Assembly (NCBI GenBank): GCA_944472135.2
Contig: OX235262.1
Span: forward strand, 53,912,440-53,976,439
DNA length: 64,000 nucleotides
Reading direction: 5' to 3'
Source: Trichobilharzia regenti
Lineage: Eukaryota; Platyhelminthes; Trematoda; Strigeidida; Schistosomatidae
Under the pieces are notes generated by a model that was not told the DNA's origin, made no database searches, and saw nothing but the letters and a program-made list of their open reading frames with translations. Positions 40,147-50,935 of this stretch are shown one piece after another. Each line of letters begins with the position of its first letter. The first letter of the stretch is position 1. The position numbers and the translations under genes are program-made.

Positions 40147-41063
40147 TACTTCCGTTTGTTCGTGCACAAACCCTAGCTCCTAAGAGCATGTGGAAACTTT
40201 TCAATGAAATTACTGGCAATAGTAAGCGATGTAATGTTTTTCCCTCTTGTGATGTTAATGCTCTTAATCTGTCTTTTATACGCTCTCCTTCTACTATAAC
40301 CACTTCTAATGTTACCAATCTTGTAGCTGATAACTTCCAGGACTTCAATACTCTCGACGTTTTGAAATGTCTTAAAACTCTTAAGCCCTCACATAGTCTT
40401 GGCCCTGATGGTATACCTGCATATGTCCTAAAACAATGTGCAGATGCTTTATGTTTTCCTCTAACTAATATCCTAAATGCTTCTTTCTCCGAAAACGTTG
40501 TACCTGTTCCATGGAAAGACATTAAAATAGTCCCTGTCCCTAAACCTGGAAATAGCAAGAACGTAAAGTTCAGACCCATCGCCATCACTCCCCCGTTTCT
40601 AAAGCTCATGGAAAAACTAGTACTTCTTAAACTCGAACCCTCCCTTAAAAGCTTCGGAGACCCCAAACAATTTGCCTACAGACAGGGTAGGAGTACTTTA
40701 GACGCTGCAGCCGTCTTACACAACAGTACTGTCTCATCGTTAGACAAAGGTGCCAAATATGTCCGCTGCACGTTTCTTGACTTTACTTCTGCTTTCGACT
40801 CTGTACCTAGAAGTCTCTTGCTAAATAAGCTCTCCATGACACAAACCGAGTCCTGGGTCACTAACTGGTTGCATTCCTACTTTTCAAACAGAATGCAGTA
40901 CACCGTATACAAAGGCCGATCCTCCTCTGCTGTGCTCACAGAAGCTGGTGTCCCCCAAGGTGCTGTACTCTCCCCACTTCTCTTTTCATTCTTCCTACAT
41001 GACCTACCGTCTTCAAATGACATTAACTTTGTCAAATATGCTGATGACCTAACTGTATCTTTA
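40143..41063 (+). pseudogene. CR1-like element A reverse transcriptase, 5' part
   Basis: Open frame to the insertion point of element B. Motifs: HSLGPDGIPAYVLKQCADAL, VKFRPIAITPPFLKLMEKLV, RCTFLDFTSAFDSVPRSLLL (catalytic Asp), AGVPQGAVLSPLLFSFFLHD and FVKYADDLTVSL (YADD at 41037-41048). The 5' end is truncated inside the region before the RT, so there is no endonuclease. The frame stops artificially at 41064 in the first bases of element B. The remainder resumes in the same frame at 46641. Related to CR1/L2-type elements and clearly different from elements B and C. Confidence 0.85.
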
Positions 41064-41277
41064 TGAACAGGCGGTACGTTCGAAATTGGTGACATTTTTG
41101 CACGTGTTTGCTCTGAAATTTATTTACTGCTTATTGTCATATAATTCTTGAAATTATGGTCCAAATCTCTAAAAAACGTGTTCGTAGAAACACAATTGTT
41201 TTAGATAGTGGCTCAAATTCGGTTATAACTGCATTACCGCGTGTAATACAGTATCAACTACTAGCTCTCAAAATGGT

Positions 41278-42639
41278 TTGAGTGCAGATCTCACTCCTGT
41301 GATACAGGTGAAAGATGTTCTGTTAGAGAACTCTGAGTTCTGTAAACTAAACCTCCTTTTGAAAGATATGCAGAGGCAAGTAAGTGAAATTCAGAAAAAA
41401 TTAGATCAGTTTGATAGTATGTCACTGCCAATCTCAAATACCACGGAGAGCCGGTCTGATATTGGCCAGGTTAAGTGTTTACTGGATGTAACTCAAAATA
41501 AGCTTTTGAATTTAGACCCAATAGCCTGTCTTTTAGAAAGGCATCCTAAAATATCTCCAGACAACCTAAATAAAGCTGAAAATCTGATTGACTGCTTGGC
41601 TACGGAGGTGATGAAGCGTATAACCTCTTCTCACCAAGCTATAGTTTACAACGTCCCAGATTCTCTGCCCCTGAAAACTGTAAGACACAAAATCCTGATT
41701 TGTTGCGGCATGGCTAGTGTTCCATGTGAATGCAAACGACTTCGTAAAAAGTCTAACCAGGCTAATTGCCCAATCATTTTTAAATTCAGTAATTCCCTTG
41801 ATGCTAGTAAGTTTACTAAATGTCAGGATCACTTAAGACTGAATAGCAGTTATAAGTCTATAACCGTAGCTCAGGATAAAACACCGTGTCAGCGCAGAAT
41901 AATGCGTAGTAATAACCTGGTCACCTCCTCTAGCTTAGATTTACCAAAAAAGGATCGTGCACAGCAACAGACACCTAGTGCTGAAACTAGCATTCAGCAA
42001 ACTACACAACAACCACACCTGCCAATGGAACTAGGAACTGATTTAGATACCAGTACCCCTGTAAATAAAGCCTCATCGAAAGATGTTAAAATGACTAGAA
42101 CTTCTGCAAGTTGTTCTAAGAAATTTCCCCCCAAACGTAGTAACCTCACCACGATGAACAAATTTCGCAGGGTTGAGACTAATGATGGGGAAGAATACTT
42201 TGTATTCAATAAGCCTGCTGAGAGTAAGAATGCCAACAAACCATCACTTGTTACGAAAAACTCCTCTCGAAACATAAGTATATCTGGAGGTGTTCCGCAT
42301 GCTCCACCTTATAGAAAGTCAGGCTCCAAGACTCCTAAAGTCTTGCAGCCAAAGCACCTTCCTTCACAATTCCCTTTAAGTTATAAAAACAACCCGAAGG
42401 TGTATACCGGTATGACGAATAGCAGTTGGATGGGTAGACCTTCTGATGCTATGCCTTTTAACCGTCAACCTAGGCCCAACCTGTACTACCCTTATATCCA
42501 GGAACACATGGTAAATTTTCCAGGTGTCCCGAATCACTGGTACGACCCATGGCACCTAGGACCACCTCATTGCACTCCAACCCGATGTACAGACACCCAG
42601 TCCGACCTCCTTTTCATTCATAAATTCTTGCGGTGCTGA
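41278..42639 (+). CDS. Element B ORF1 (RNA-binding type protein)
   Basis: 453-codon frame without a clear ATG at its start. Upstream, a different frame opens with an ATG at 41157 (MVQISKKRVRRNTIVLDSGS), so a single frameshift near 41225 probably separates the true N-terminus. Residues 10-60 are predicted coiled coil. About 120-205 look like an RRM-type fold (IVYNVPDSLPLKTVRHKILI, CPIIFKFSNSLDASKF). The C-terminal half is basic, Ser/Thr/Pro-rich and disordered. ORF1 proteins of this clade bind element RNA as chaperones. It ends 71 bp before the first codon listed for ORF2, whose frame is already open inside the end of ORF1, so reinitiation is likely. Confidence 0.75.
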   Translation: MSADLTPVIQVKDVLLENSEFCKLNLLLKDMQRQVSEIQKKLDQFDSMSLPISNTTESRSDIGQVKCLLDVTQNKLLNLDPIACLLERHPKISPDNLNKAENLIDCLATEVMKRITSSHQAIVYNVPDSLPLKTVRHKILICCGMASVPCECKRLRKKSNQANCPIIFKFSNSLDASKFTKCQDHLRLNSSYKSITVAQDKTPCQRRIMRSNNLVTSSSLDLPKKDRAQQQTPSAETSIQQTTQQPHLPMELGTDLDTSTPVNKASSKDVKMTRTSASCSKKFPPKRSNLTTMNKFRRVETNDGEEYFVFNKPAESKNANKPSLVTKNSSRNISISGGVPHAPPYRKSGSKTPKVLQPKHLPSQFPLSYKNNPKVYTGMTNSSWMGRPSDAMPFNRQPRPNLYYPYIQEHMVNFPGVPNHWYDPWHLGPPHCTPTRCTDTQSDLLFIHKFLRC

Positions 42640-42709
42640 CGCACAAATAGATTTAGGTTATGGTGACATTTTAAGCCAGTTTGTAGTATCCCGTGACTTA
42701 TTCACGATA

Positions 42710-45169
42710 TTGCTAATTAATGCACGTTCCTTAATCAATAAGATATCTGAACTAAGGACATTATTATTAGTCGCCAAGCCTACTGTAGCTCTGATTACTG
42801 AGTCATGGTGCTCATCCTCTGTACTTGATGTGCATATAGGTATCGATGATTACACTGTACACCGTGCAAACAGAGATTGCAAGCGTGGTGGAGGATGTCT
42901 CATATATATACATAGCTCATTTGTAGTCAGTAAGGTGGAAGATGAAACAATGAATAATGTACCTGACTCACTCTGGGTTGTCTTACATGGAGATAAGTAC
43001 AAACTTCTCATAGGCTGTGTTTATCGAGCACCAAGCTCAACAAAAGAAACTGATGCGTTATTAGCTAAATCGTTTGCACACGCATCCTCGTTTAGTGCTA
43101 ATTACAAAATAATTGCAGGGGACTTCAATCTTCCAGAAGTCAATTGGCTAACTAGTTCCGGCCCCCAACGCTTCGACGAATTACTTGCCACTATAGACTG
43201 TTATGGATGGCAACAACACGTCCAGACACCTACTCGTGGTGACAACATGTTGGACCTTGTTTTTTGTCATGACACAATCCCAGTATCCACGTATGTTGGT
43301 AATCGATTTTCCAGTAGTGACCATAGAATGGTACTCTGCTCTCTGCCTTTCTCACCACTAAATACAGGAAACAAACAAGACTCAGGAAGCACAATATGTC
43401 GTAGTTACAAATATACAGACTGGGGATTAGTCCAAGAACTTATTCGACTCTGTCAATGGGATGACTATTTTACCACTGACTCCCTGGAGGCCTTAGTAAC
43501 CCTGTTTTACAGGAATGTTACCCTTTGTCTAGATACAGTTGCTCCAAAGAAAATAGTGAAATTAAGTAGACACCGAACTGAATATATTCCAAGGGCACAC
43601 CGTAATAAGTTAAGGAAACTGAAGAAACAGTACTATTCCACTAAGGACATATCACTATTGCTCTCAATCCACGAGTCTCTTGAATCTCTCAAGCGCCTAC
43701 GCTCTCAAAAGGACCTCGACGAAGAGTTAACGGCACTTGAAAGTACCTCCAAAGTTTATAACTTAACGGCACTTCTTAAAAAACGAATGCAGTCGGCGAG
43801 GGAAATCCCATACTTACTTCACGACAAAGTAATCTACAATGAACCTGCCACTATCTGTGAACTCTTCAGTGATTGGTTTGCAAACTTTAGTTTAGAAACA
43901 CATATGCCTGGTGAAACCGCTCCCCTTACTATCTCTTCCCTTGAAAGCATTGTGTTCACTAATCAGTTAATAGTACAAGCAATTAAAAGCCTTAAACCTT
44001 CCACTAGTACGGGACCGGATGGCCTCGCTTCGATAATTTTCAAAAACAGTGGGTGTGATATACCCTTGTTACTTCTTAAATTCTTCTCAATATCTATGGA
44101 CACTGGCACTTACCCTAGTGAGTGGAAAACTAGCTTCATAATTCCACATTACAAATCTGGTGATAGGGCAAACGTCCGCAATTACAGACCCATAAATATA
44201 ACCCCAGTTATCTCACGAATCATGGAGAAAGTTGTAAAAGATCAATTGTCAGACTACCTAATTAGGGAAGATCTTGTTACAAGGTCTCAACACGGATTTC
44301 TCAAAAATAGATCCTGCGTTACTTGCCACTTCGACTTTTTCAACTGCATCACTAGTAGTCGCGAAGCACGTAAGCTAGTCGTTGTTCTCTACTTCGATAT
44401 ATCTAGGGCATTTGACATGGTATCTCACAGTATTCTCTTTGAGAAGCTGTACTCTTGTGGAATTCGCAACCCATTACTGAACTGGTTAAAATCATTTCTA
44501 AGCAACAGGGTACAAATAACCAAAGTTGGATCTGTATTGTCTCATCCTAGGCAGATCTCAAGTGGGGTCGTGCAAGGTAGTGTCCTAGGTCCACTTTTAT
44601 TCACAGTCTACATTAACAGCATTTGCAAGTGCTTCACCTCAGGTAAACCATTCCTATATGCTGACGACCTCAAAGTCGTCTACTCCTGCTACACTCATGA
44701 ATTAAGCGATATGGTTACTAAAATACATCTTGAACTAAGTAGTCTCGCAACATGGTGTGCTGAATCCTGTCTAAATTTTAACATTGACAAATGCGGCTGG
44801 ATTTGTATCGGCAACAGTAACCTTGATCTAACTCTTGAAATAAATGGGCGAAAACTAGCTAAGCTCAACTCAGTCGTAGATCTCGGTATTAGATACTCTA
44901 GTAACCTAACGTTCGCTGAACAGACTGATTATGCCAGACGTAAAACGCGAAGGCTGATAGGATGCATAACACGCAATTTCTTTTGTTGTGAAACTAGGGT
45001 TTTATTATACAAAGTATGTGTCCGACCTATCTTAGAATACTGCCCGTTTATTCTTAGCGGACTAAGACAAAATGACAAGCTTAAATTAGAGGGAGTGCAA
45101 CGGCAGTTTACCTCAAGAACTCTTGGTTTAGAAAGTGGTCTGGAATACCATGAGCGATGCGAAGACTAA
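42710..45169 (+). CDS. Element B ORF2: endonuclease and reverse transcriptase
   Basis: 819-codon frame. Residues 1-220 are an apurinic-type endonuclease (LLINARSLINKISELRTLL, ITESWCSSSVLDVHIG, GGGCLIYIHS, IIAGDFNLPEVNWL, SSSDHRMVL with the catalytic His). The RT follows: SLKPSTSTGPDGLASI, YRPINITPVISRIMEKVV, VVLYFDISRAFDMVSHSILF, SSGVVQGSVLGPLLFTVYIN and FLYADDLKVVYS (YADD at 44657-44668). All catalytic residues are present. The frame ends early at 45169. The C-terminal block continues in another frame from 45157, so one indel near 45160 truncates the protein by about 120 residues. Confidence 0.9.
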   Translation: MLINARSLINKISELRTLLLVAKPTVALITESWCSSSVLDVHIGIDDYTVHRANRDCKRGGGCLIYIHSSFVVSKVEDETMNNVPDSLWVVLHGDKYKLLIGCVYRAPSSTKETDALLAKSFAHASSFSANYKIIAGDFNLPEVNWLTSSGPQRFDELLATIDCYGWQQHVQTPTRGDNMLDLVFCHDTIPVSTYVGNRFSSSDHRMVLCSLPFSPLNTGNKQDSGSTICRSYKYTDWGLVQELIRLCQWDDYFTTDSLEALVTLFYRNVTLCLDTVAPKKIVKLSRHRTEYIPRAHRNKLRKLKKQYYSTKDISLLLSIHESLESLKRLRSQKDLDEELTALESTSKVYNLTALLKKRMQSAREIPYLLHDKVIYNEPATICELFSDWFANFSLETHMPGETAPLTISSLESIVFTNQLIVQAIKSLKPSTSTGPDGLASIIFKNSGCDIPLLLLKFFSISMDTGTYPSEWKTSFIIPHYKSGDRANVRNYRPINITPVISRIMEKVVKDQLSDYLIREDLVTRSQHGFLKNRSCVTCHFDFFNCITSSREARKLVVVLYFDISRAFDMVSHSILFEKLYSCGIRNPLLNWLKSFLSNRVQITKVGSVLSHPRQISSGVVQGSVLGPLLFTVYINSICKCFTSGKPFLYADDLKVVYSCYTHELSDMVTKIHLELSSLATWCAESCLNFNIDKCGWICIGNSNLDLTLEINGRKLAKLNSVVDLGIRYSSNLTFAEQTDYARRKTRRLIGCITRNFFCCETRVLLYKVCVRPILEYCPFILSGLRQNDKLKLEGVQRQFTSRTLGLESGLEYHERCED

Positions 45170-45537
45170 GATTAGAACCCCTCTGGAAAAGACGCCTTAA
45201 GCTAAACCTTATCTTTTACTATAAGCTAACTAATCTTCTCTTGCATTCCTCCGAGCCAATAACTAAACCTACCGCTGTCATCAGTTACAATCTTAGAAAT
45301 CATCACAACCTAGCTGCTATGGAGCACTGTCAGACTTACGTGCGGTACAACTTCTTCTTAAATAAGTTTTCAGTCATTTGGAATAGACTACCAGCTAATG
45401 TGCGCGATGCAAACACACTTCCAGTGTTCATCTCCTCAGTCACCAGACTACTCAAAGATGACAATGCACTTTTGCGCCTGACTCTTACACCTTCTTTTTC
45501 ACCCTACATAGATATTTTAAGTTCTTTAAACGTGTAG
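45157..45537 (+). pseudogene. Element B ORF2 C-terminal part, out of frame
   Basis: 126 codons homologous to the last part of element C's ORF: RLRLEPLWKRRLKLNLIFYY, ISYNLRNHHNLAA, SVIWNRLPANVRD. It overlaps the end of the main ORF2 frame by 13 bp, showing a single frameshift. Confidence 0.85.
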
Positions 45538-46103
45538 TTACAACAAACTACAATTATAAATTTTAATATTATTGGAACTAGATGATTAACATTTCTACAC
45601 AGGACAGTAATATTAGTTTACACATAATATAAAAGTTAGCATAACGGGACTAGTTAGTTTGTGTACCAAAATAACCACAGTTACTAAACAGAATATATAT
45701 GTATATATTTATTAATCACTCCTTAAGGACTCCCGTTGCTTTCTTTTGCGTTGCTGTTGTTTGTCTTCTTTTTTCTCTCACCATTTCAGCTTCCATTTGA
45801 CTTTTTGAATGAGAATGAATAATGTGGATATTTGACCATTTACAATGACAAATGATCTGCAAACATTATTGGTCCCGTATCTTTCAGTTGCCTGGTTAAT
45901 AACGAATTAACTTTCTCCACGACGCAACCTGGATTACATTTGTGGAATATACTCTTATACCAATGGAAAAGTATCAATTTGTAATACAACGTCACGATTG
46001 TAGCTTATAACATAACTGATCGTATCTGTAAAAATAGCTTCCTTATTACCCAATTTGGATATCAATCAAATCAAAAATGAGATTCGGATTTGTACACACC
46101 CAA

Positions 46104-46367
46104 GTTATATTGAGGAATTACTTCAAGCTTTATTTTTTCCCAAGTATTTTTAATCCATCCAAAACTTACTTGGGTTTTTTTGTTAATGCGAAGACAATAT
46201 TCCTATATTTCATGATGTGCTCCATTGAATGACTTGTTATATTGTGGAATAACTTCAAGCTTTATTTTTTCCCAAGTATTTTTAATCCATCCAAAACTTA
46301 CTTGGGTTTTTTTGTTAATGCGAAGTTAATATTCCTATATTTCATGACGTGCTCCATTGAATGACTG
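46104..46367 (+). repeat. 132-bp tandem duplication with hairpins in element B 3' region
   Basis: Two adjacent 132-bp units (46104-46235 and 46236-46367), nearly identical, with a third partial start at 46368. Each contains CCCAAGTA and TACTTGGG around an AT-rich loop (46139-46174 in unit 1), followed by a T run. The related unit at 37110-37235 has compensatory changes in the stem. Confidence 0.85.
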
Positions 46368-46617
46368 GTTATCATATTGTTCCCACAGACCTAAGACAAA
46401 AACGCCAGCAACCATGTAACTTAACCATAAACCAAATTTATGAAATTTATATAATGCTTATCCATGCCTGTATATTTGGTGTGTCCTACACAAGTAGGAA
46501 AAAATGTGTATTTTATTAAAACATTATTATTAATTATGATTGCTAATCGTATATGTAATTTATCATATTGATGATGCCTGTAAACTGGCGTCTCTCATGT
46601 ACAAAATGAGAATATAC

Positions 46618-46640
46618 TATTATTATTATTATTATTATTA
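46618..46640 (+). repeat. (ATT)n tail of element B
   Basis: Trinucleotide run marking the 3' end of element B. Element A sequence resumes at 46641. Confidence 0.9.
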
Positions 46641-47792
46641 CCTGTCAAATGTCAAAGTGACTGCTCTAAACTGAATGGCTTCTTATCAGAAATCAGCCAA
46701 TGATCCAAGGAAAACGGTCTAACCTTAAACCCCTCCAAATGCCAAACAGTTAATTTCACCTTTAGGCACAAATCTGACCTAAACAAACTGGTTAGCACTC
46801 ACGAGGTGTGCAACATAGATGGCACTAAAATAGAAACCAAGTCGGAAATTAAATACCTAGGCGTCACTCTATCTTCTGATCTTTCCTGGTCGTCTCATAT
46901 CTTGACAATTTCCAAGAAAATATACCGTCTTACCTTCTACATCAAGAAGTTAAGACATTCTGGTGTAACCCAACCCTTACTCCTACAATTTGTTAACTCC
47001 CGTATTCTGCCTATTACTCTCTATTGCTCCCCCTTAGTCTTTCCTGGGCTATTGAAGAAAGACTATACCTTATTACGTAGGATGTTAAAGGTTGTCAGCA
47101 GGGTAAGCAGCTTGCCACTTAGCCAGCTAGTTAATATTCTGGTGGACAGGCATATGGACTCATGTGAAAAATGGGCGAAATCCATTTTATCTGACTCACA
47201 ACACCCTCTACATTCACAACTCTCCCCATGTATCTCTTCAGGGAAAACCAGAAGCCTATATAGGAAACTATATGCCCGCACTAGTAAGTACAAAAACTCA
47301 TCCATACCCCACCTAGCCCGTGTTCTGTGCGATAAAGAATGCATCAGGCATGAAACCTTTAACTTATTAAATAGTCAGTAGAACAAATGGATCTCGTCTT
47401 TCCAACTCACACCATTTATAGGTACAACGTTTTCTCGCTCTTCATTCTGTATTTATTTTTGTTATGTGCTGTTTTGTTTCTCTCTTCCTTGCAAACTCTA
47501 CTTAAGGCATTCTTGTTCGTTCTTTCACACTTTGTATATCTCGACCTTTTTGCTATCGCTTACGCCAGATAATATGCTAGTAGTATCTACTTTTCTAACA
47601 CCTTCAAACACTTTAATTTTGGCTTCGCTACCGACATACTAATATGTTGTTGAGATAACTTTTAATCTATGTAGAACTTTATTTATTGTTAATGTAAAAA
47701 CTGGATGCAATATTGTAGTAAAAATGCTGAGAATTCCATTCTGTATCACAAGTACTGATTTGGAATAAAGCTTATGTTATGTTATGTTAGTT
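46641..47792 (+). pseudogene. CR1-like element A, RT C-terminus and 3' end
   Basis: Continues the frame broken at 41063, with one nonsense codon (TGA at 46701-46703, probably from TGG). Frame 46806-47381 reads KIETKSEIKYLGVTLSSDLS, ILPITLYCSPLVFPGLL and LARVLCDKECIRH before a stop at 47379-47381. The 3' region has AATAAA at 47763 and ends in three TTATG units plus TTAG (47772-47790), the short tandem 3' repeats typical of CR1-type elements. Confidence 0.8.
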
Positions 47793-48890
47793 AAAGAATC
47801 AAGCTTTCACTACGATTCCGTCCCGAAATATACTTCATAATCTGGACGATAAATTCTGGTGTTTTGTTTTGACTTTGGTCTAGGTGGAAATAATACTATA
47901 GAAGTTGTGGGTATTAGATATGGCATACTATCCATGAACATCAACACCCTCAGACTCCAAACTCCTCTTTTATTTATTATTACTTGATTACCTGCATTAT
48001 ATTCAAACTCTGTTGTTTCTAGAAGTAATTATAGATGCTCTATACCTTTTGCATTGTAAATTCGCTCCGGATCTTGTTTTTGATTACTGTTTGGATAAGG
48101 GACTGATTGCAAGGTCAAAAATTTGTCAATGCGTAGGTGATATGGGCATACAAAAATACACAAGGTCCATTGATGGGTTTGCGTACAGGTGTAATGAGTG
48201 CCGGAGGAGAAAATCAGTTCGAGAGTGTATGTCGTTCTCTTTTGGTTTACAGATTCCTTAGGCACTTTCTTCTCAAAGTCTAAATTAACCTTAACAAAAA
48301 TTTAAATGTTCTGTAATTTCTGGATATTGATCAGACCAGTTACAGCAACGGCTTATAAAATGGAAAATTCAGAAGTGTCTGCAGTGCAGTGGTATCAATA
48401 CTGCAGAGACGTATCGTCCTGGAAAACGAACAGCCTAACTCAAGTTCTTGGAGGAGTTGGCGTAATCGTTCAAATTGATGAGACCGTATTAATAAAAAGG
48501 AAATATAATCACGGCAGATTACCGGCAAACCAGCAATGGATTTTGGGTATCTATGACACCACTCTCCAAAAGGGATATATTGAAGCGATTCCTAATCGCA
48601 GTGCTGGTGTATTATTGCCTCACCCGACATTGTGTCAGGTGGATACCAGAAAATAAAAACTTTCATATCGCTTCTTAGTATCGAGAACCTCCATTATCAA
48701 GTCAAAGGTCCTTAAAGAGACTGAACATAGTTCACATTCTGACTTAACCACAGTGAAATATATTGAAGGAAGAAAGTTGCTCCTTGGTATGGAGGAAGTC
48801 CACCACGACAGATTGCCAAATAAGGGGGTTGTACAACTCCACGACTAATTATATATATATATGCAAATATATAAAATAAGCCTTCTTTCA
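47793..48890 (+). mobile_element. Merlin-type DNA transposon remnant, right part
   Basis: The first 100 bp match the right half of 28557-28770 and continue the repeat interrupted at 40146. The transposase remnant follows at 48013-48656 and its decayed end to about 48840. No terminal inverted repeats were found. Confidence 0.6.
48013..48656 (+). pseudogene. Merlin-type transposase, frameshifted
   Basis: Two frames. 48013-48261 holds an N-terminal zinc-ribbon-like part (ICQCVGDMGIQKYTRSIDGF, AYRCNECRRRKSVRE). 48306-48656 holds the catalytic start (AVQWYQYCRDVSSWKTNSLT, GGVGVIVQIDETVLIKRKYN, HGRLPANQQWILGIYDTTLQ, KGYIEAIPNRS). The order and the QIDET motif with the first catalytic Asp are those of Merlin transposases (IS1016-related DDE type), a superfamily first described in animals including schistosomes. 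A frameshift lies between the two parts, and the second Asp and the third catalytic residue are lost. Confidence 0.75.
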
Positions 48891-49699
48891 CAGGCTTTCA
48901 CGATTATGCTCTCACTTCAAACATACAATGTGCCCACTTTTTTATAGAAGGATAGAAGGAATGTGTCGACGTCTTATTTTAGCATCCCATTCATTAAAGC
49001 ACACAGTAGGTCTATTGAGTAAAGAACTTCATTTTGTTTACGTCTCTTAAAAACCCCCTGTTCATCAAGATATTATCATAAGGTTTTCTGGCGCTATCGT
49101 AGGTCTGGCACTAGTGTATCCCGCAGTCTATCACCTCGTATTTTCTGAATCGTAACCGAAGATGTGCCAGAAGACTAAATGTCCAACGATTTCAGACAAG
49201 CATTATCGTTAAAAAGCGATCCAACAGTGGTTTTACTGATATAATAAATGTAATAATATACATGATAGATATTCGGCTAAGTTTAAGTAATTCTTTCGTA
49301 CGATACTTTTGCTAGTATATTTGATCAAAATTTAGAAACCTATGAAATATGTACACGATACGTCCACGACTAGCGGAGAAAAGAACCAAACATGTGAGCT
49401 ATTCCGAAGTCTCAACGAGAAGCATCAAAACATGAGTTCGCCAATCATTGGAAATCCCTTGGTTTCCTGATAAGTTTATAAGAAGGTAGTGAGGAGATAG
49501 ACATTTACTATTAGGACACGTGAAACGAACACCAACTTAACTAGGCTGGTTTCCATGAAATGAAATACAAATAAGGATCTTCTTATAGCAAGAGCACTAA
49601 TAACATTTTGAAGAAGCGGACTCGCAGTCATCGATCGAATCCAGAACAAAGACCTATTGTCTAGAATAGAATAATATTGACAAGCTTTTTATATTATTA
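48891..49699. other. No gene recognised
   Basis: AT-rich sequence with only very short frames. It ends in a TATTATTATAATG tail-like run that belongs to, or abuts, repeat R copy 2. Confidence 0.4.
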
Positions 49700-50575
49700 T
49701 AATGTATATATTTCATATAAACATATATAAATTCACATGAAAATGCATGCCGTTTTTACAGTCACGATCAAGTATGATATAATGGCAAATCGTAGATTGT
49801 TTACAAGTTAATAATATTTCAGCAGCTAAATATCTGATATATATATATAAATACACTCACTGTCTGAACCAGGCCGTATAGTTATTGAATTGTACAGTTT
49901 ACAAGGGATTCAAGGCTTTTATAGAAAAGTAAAAGTGCTAAGATGAATCATTAAAGTGTAATGAAATAGGTAAGTGCAAGTATCATTAATAAATGCATTT
50001 ACACAGGAAACTCCCTAGTCTGACAACGTTCATTTGCAATGTATAATGCTACCCATAAAGGTCTTACTATCATGATGTCCACTTTTGGTTTTAATGCATT
50101 TGTCCTCATGCTGGTTGTGTTTATTTCATACCTTCTTGTCTATTCGGTGCACAACCGTACCCTCCAGAGAATAGGAATAGAATAAGTCGAATCAAATTCA
50201 TAAAGAGCTATAAAATGTTAGGTTTAATGGAATATAATGAGGATCAAGTAAAGACGTTATTAGAAAATAAGTGAGATAAGATATTGTGAAGTGGTATTTA
50301 AAGATCTGACAATGGACAGCAAGTTAATTTATAAGATGCCCCATAAATCTGTGCAGATCCCGCGTGGTCGCATCTCAACAATAGGCTGAGCGAATGGTAT
50401 ATATTTAAAGGTAGAAGCATGATCTGTTTAGGCGTTCATTATTATCTTTTTCAAGATAAAGATCTAAGCCCTCATAAAAATCAGAAATATCTCGAGCCTT
50501 CAAATTGCGTATTGCTGTTCCTGCAGAATGGGGCGATTCACCCTAGTGACCACCACCATATCTACTGATCAGCTA
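49700..50575 (-). repeat. Dispersed repeat R, copy 2
   Basis: 876 bp matching 32489-33459, with one deletion of about 90 bp after TTGAATTGTACAG (about 49898). Both copies share the sharp edge TGATCAGCTA at the right end on the + strand. Confidence 0.75.
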
Positions 50576-50667
50576 GCAAGGTAAGTTTTCTTAAAATATG
50601 AGGTTACTCAGCGTACAAACGCCAAGAACACAATGGCTGGACACAGAATCGCTCACAGTTAAAATAA

Positions 50668-50845
50668 ATTTTATTATAGCTTGACTCCACACGGTATTCT
50701 TGACGCAAGTAAGGAATTTTCAGCAAGTGATATCATGATCCAAAATTTTACAGCCCGACCATTGATATCAGGGTAGCATCGGCCGGGGATCTAAACCCGG
50801 GCAATGTGCATGGTCGGCGAGCATCCTAACCGCTGTGTGACAGCC
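50668..50845 (-). mobile_element. SINE type 2
   Basis: Minus-strand copy: body GCTTGACTCCACACGGTATTC and ACCATTGATATCAGGG, B-box-like GGGATCTAAACCCGGG on the + strand, head side GGTCGGCGAGCATCCTAACC. Moderately diverged. Confidence 0.7.
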
Positions 50846-50935
50846 CAGTCAACCACAAAGAGTTTAATAATACCATACGCAAAATGGTTCATAAAGTACA
50901 ATTTCGGTGATTCACGGCGCAATATAAGACGTAAA

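Larger units (their letters stand above)
41064..46640 (+). mobile_element. CR1-like element B, nearly full length, inserted in element A
   Basis: 5.6 kb containing ORF1, ORF2 (endonuclease plus RT), a 1.1-kb 3' region with a 132-bp duplication and an (ATT)n tail at 46618-46640. It splits the RT of element A between two codons. The short TTA on each side is ambiguous because of the tail. One frameshift at the start of ORF1 and one near 45160 in ORF2 are the only lesions seen, so the insertion is recent. Confidence 0.85.

Noticed and set aside
40004..40666. 220-codon minus-strand frame
   Set aside because: Antisense shadow of the element A reverse transcriptase, which has clear motifs on the plus strand.
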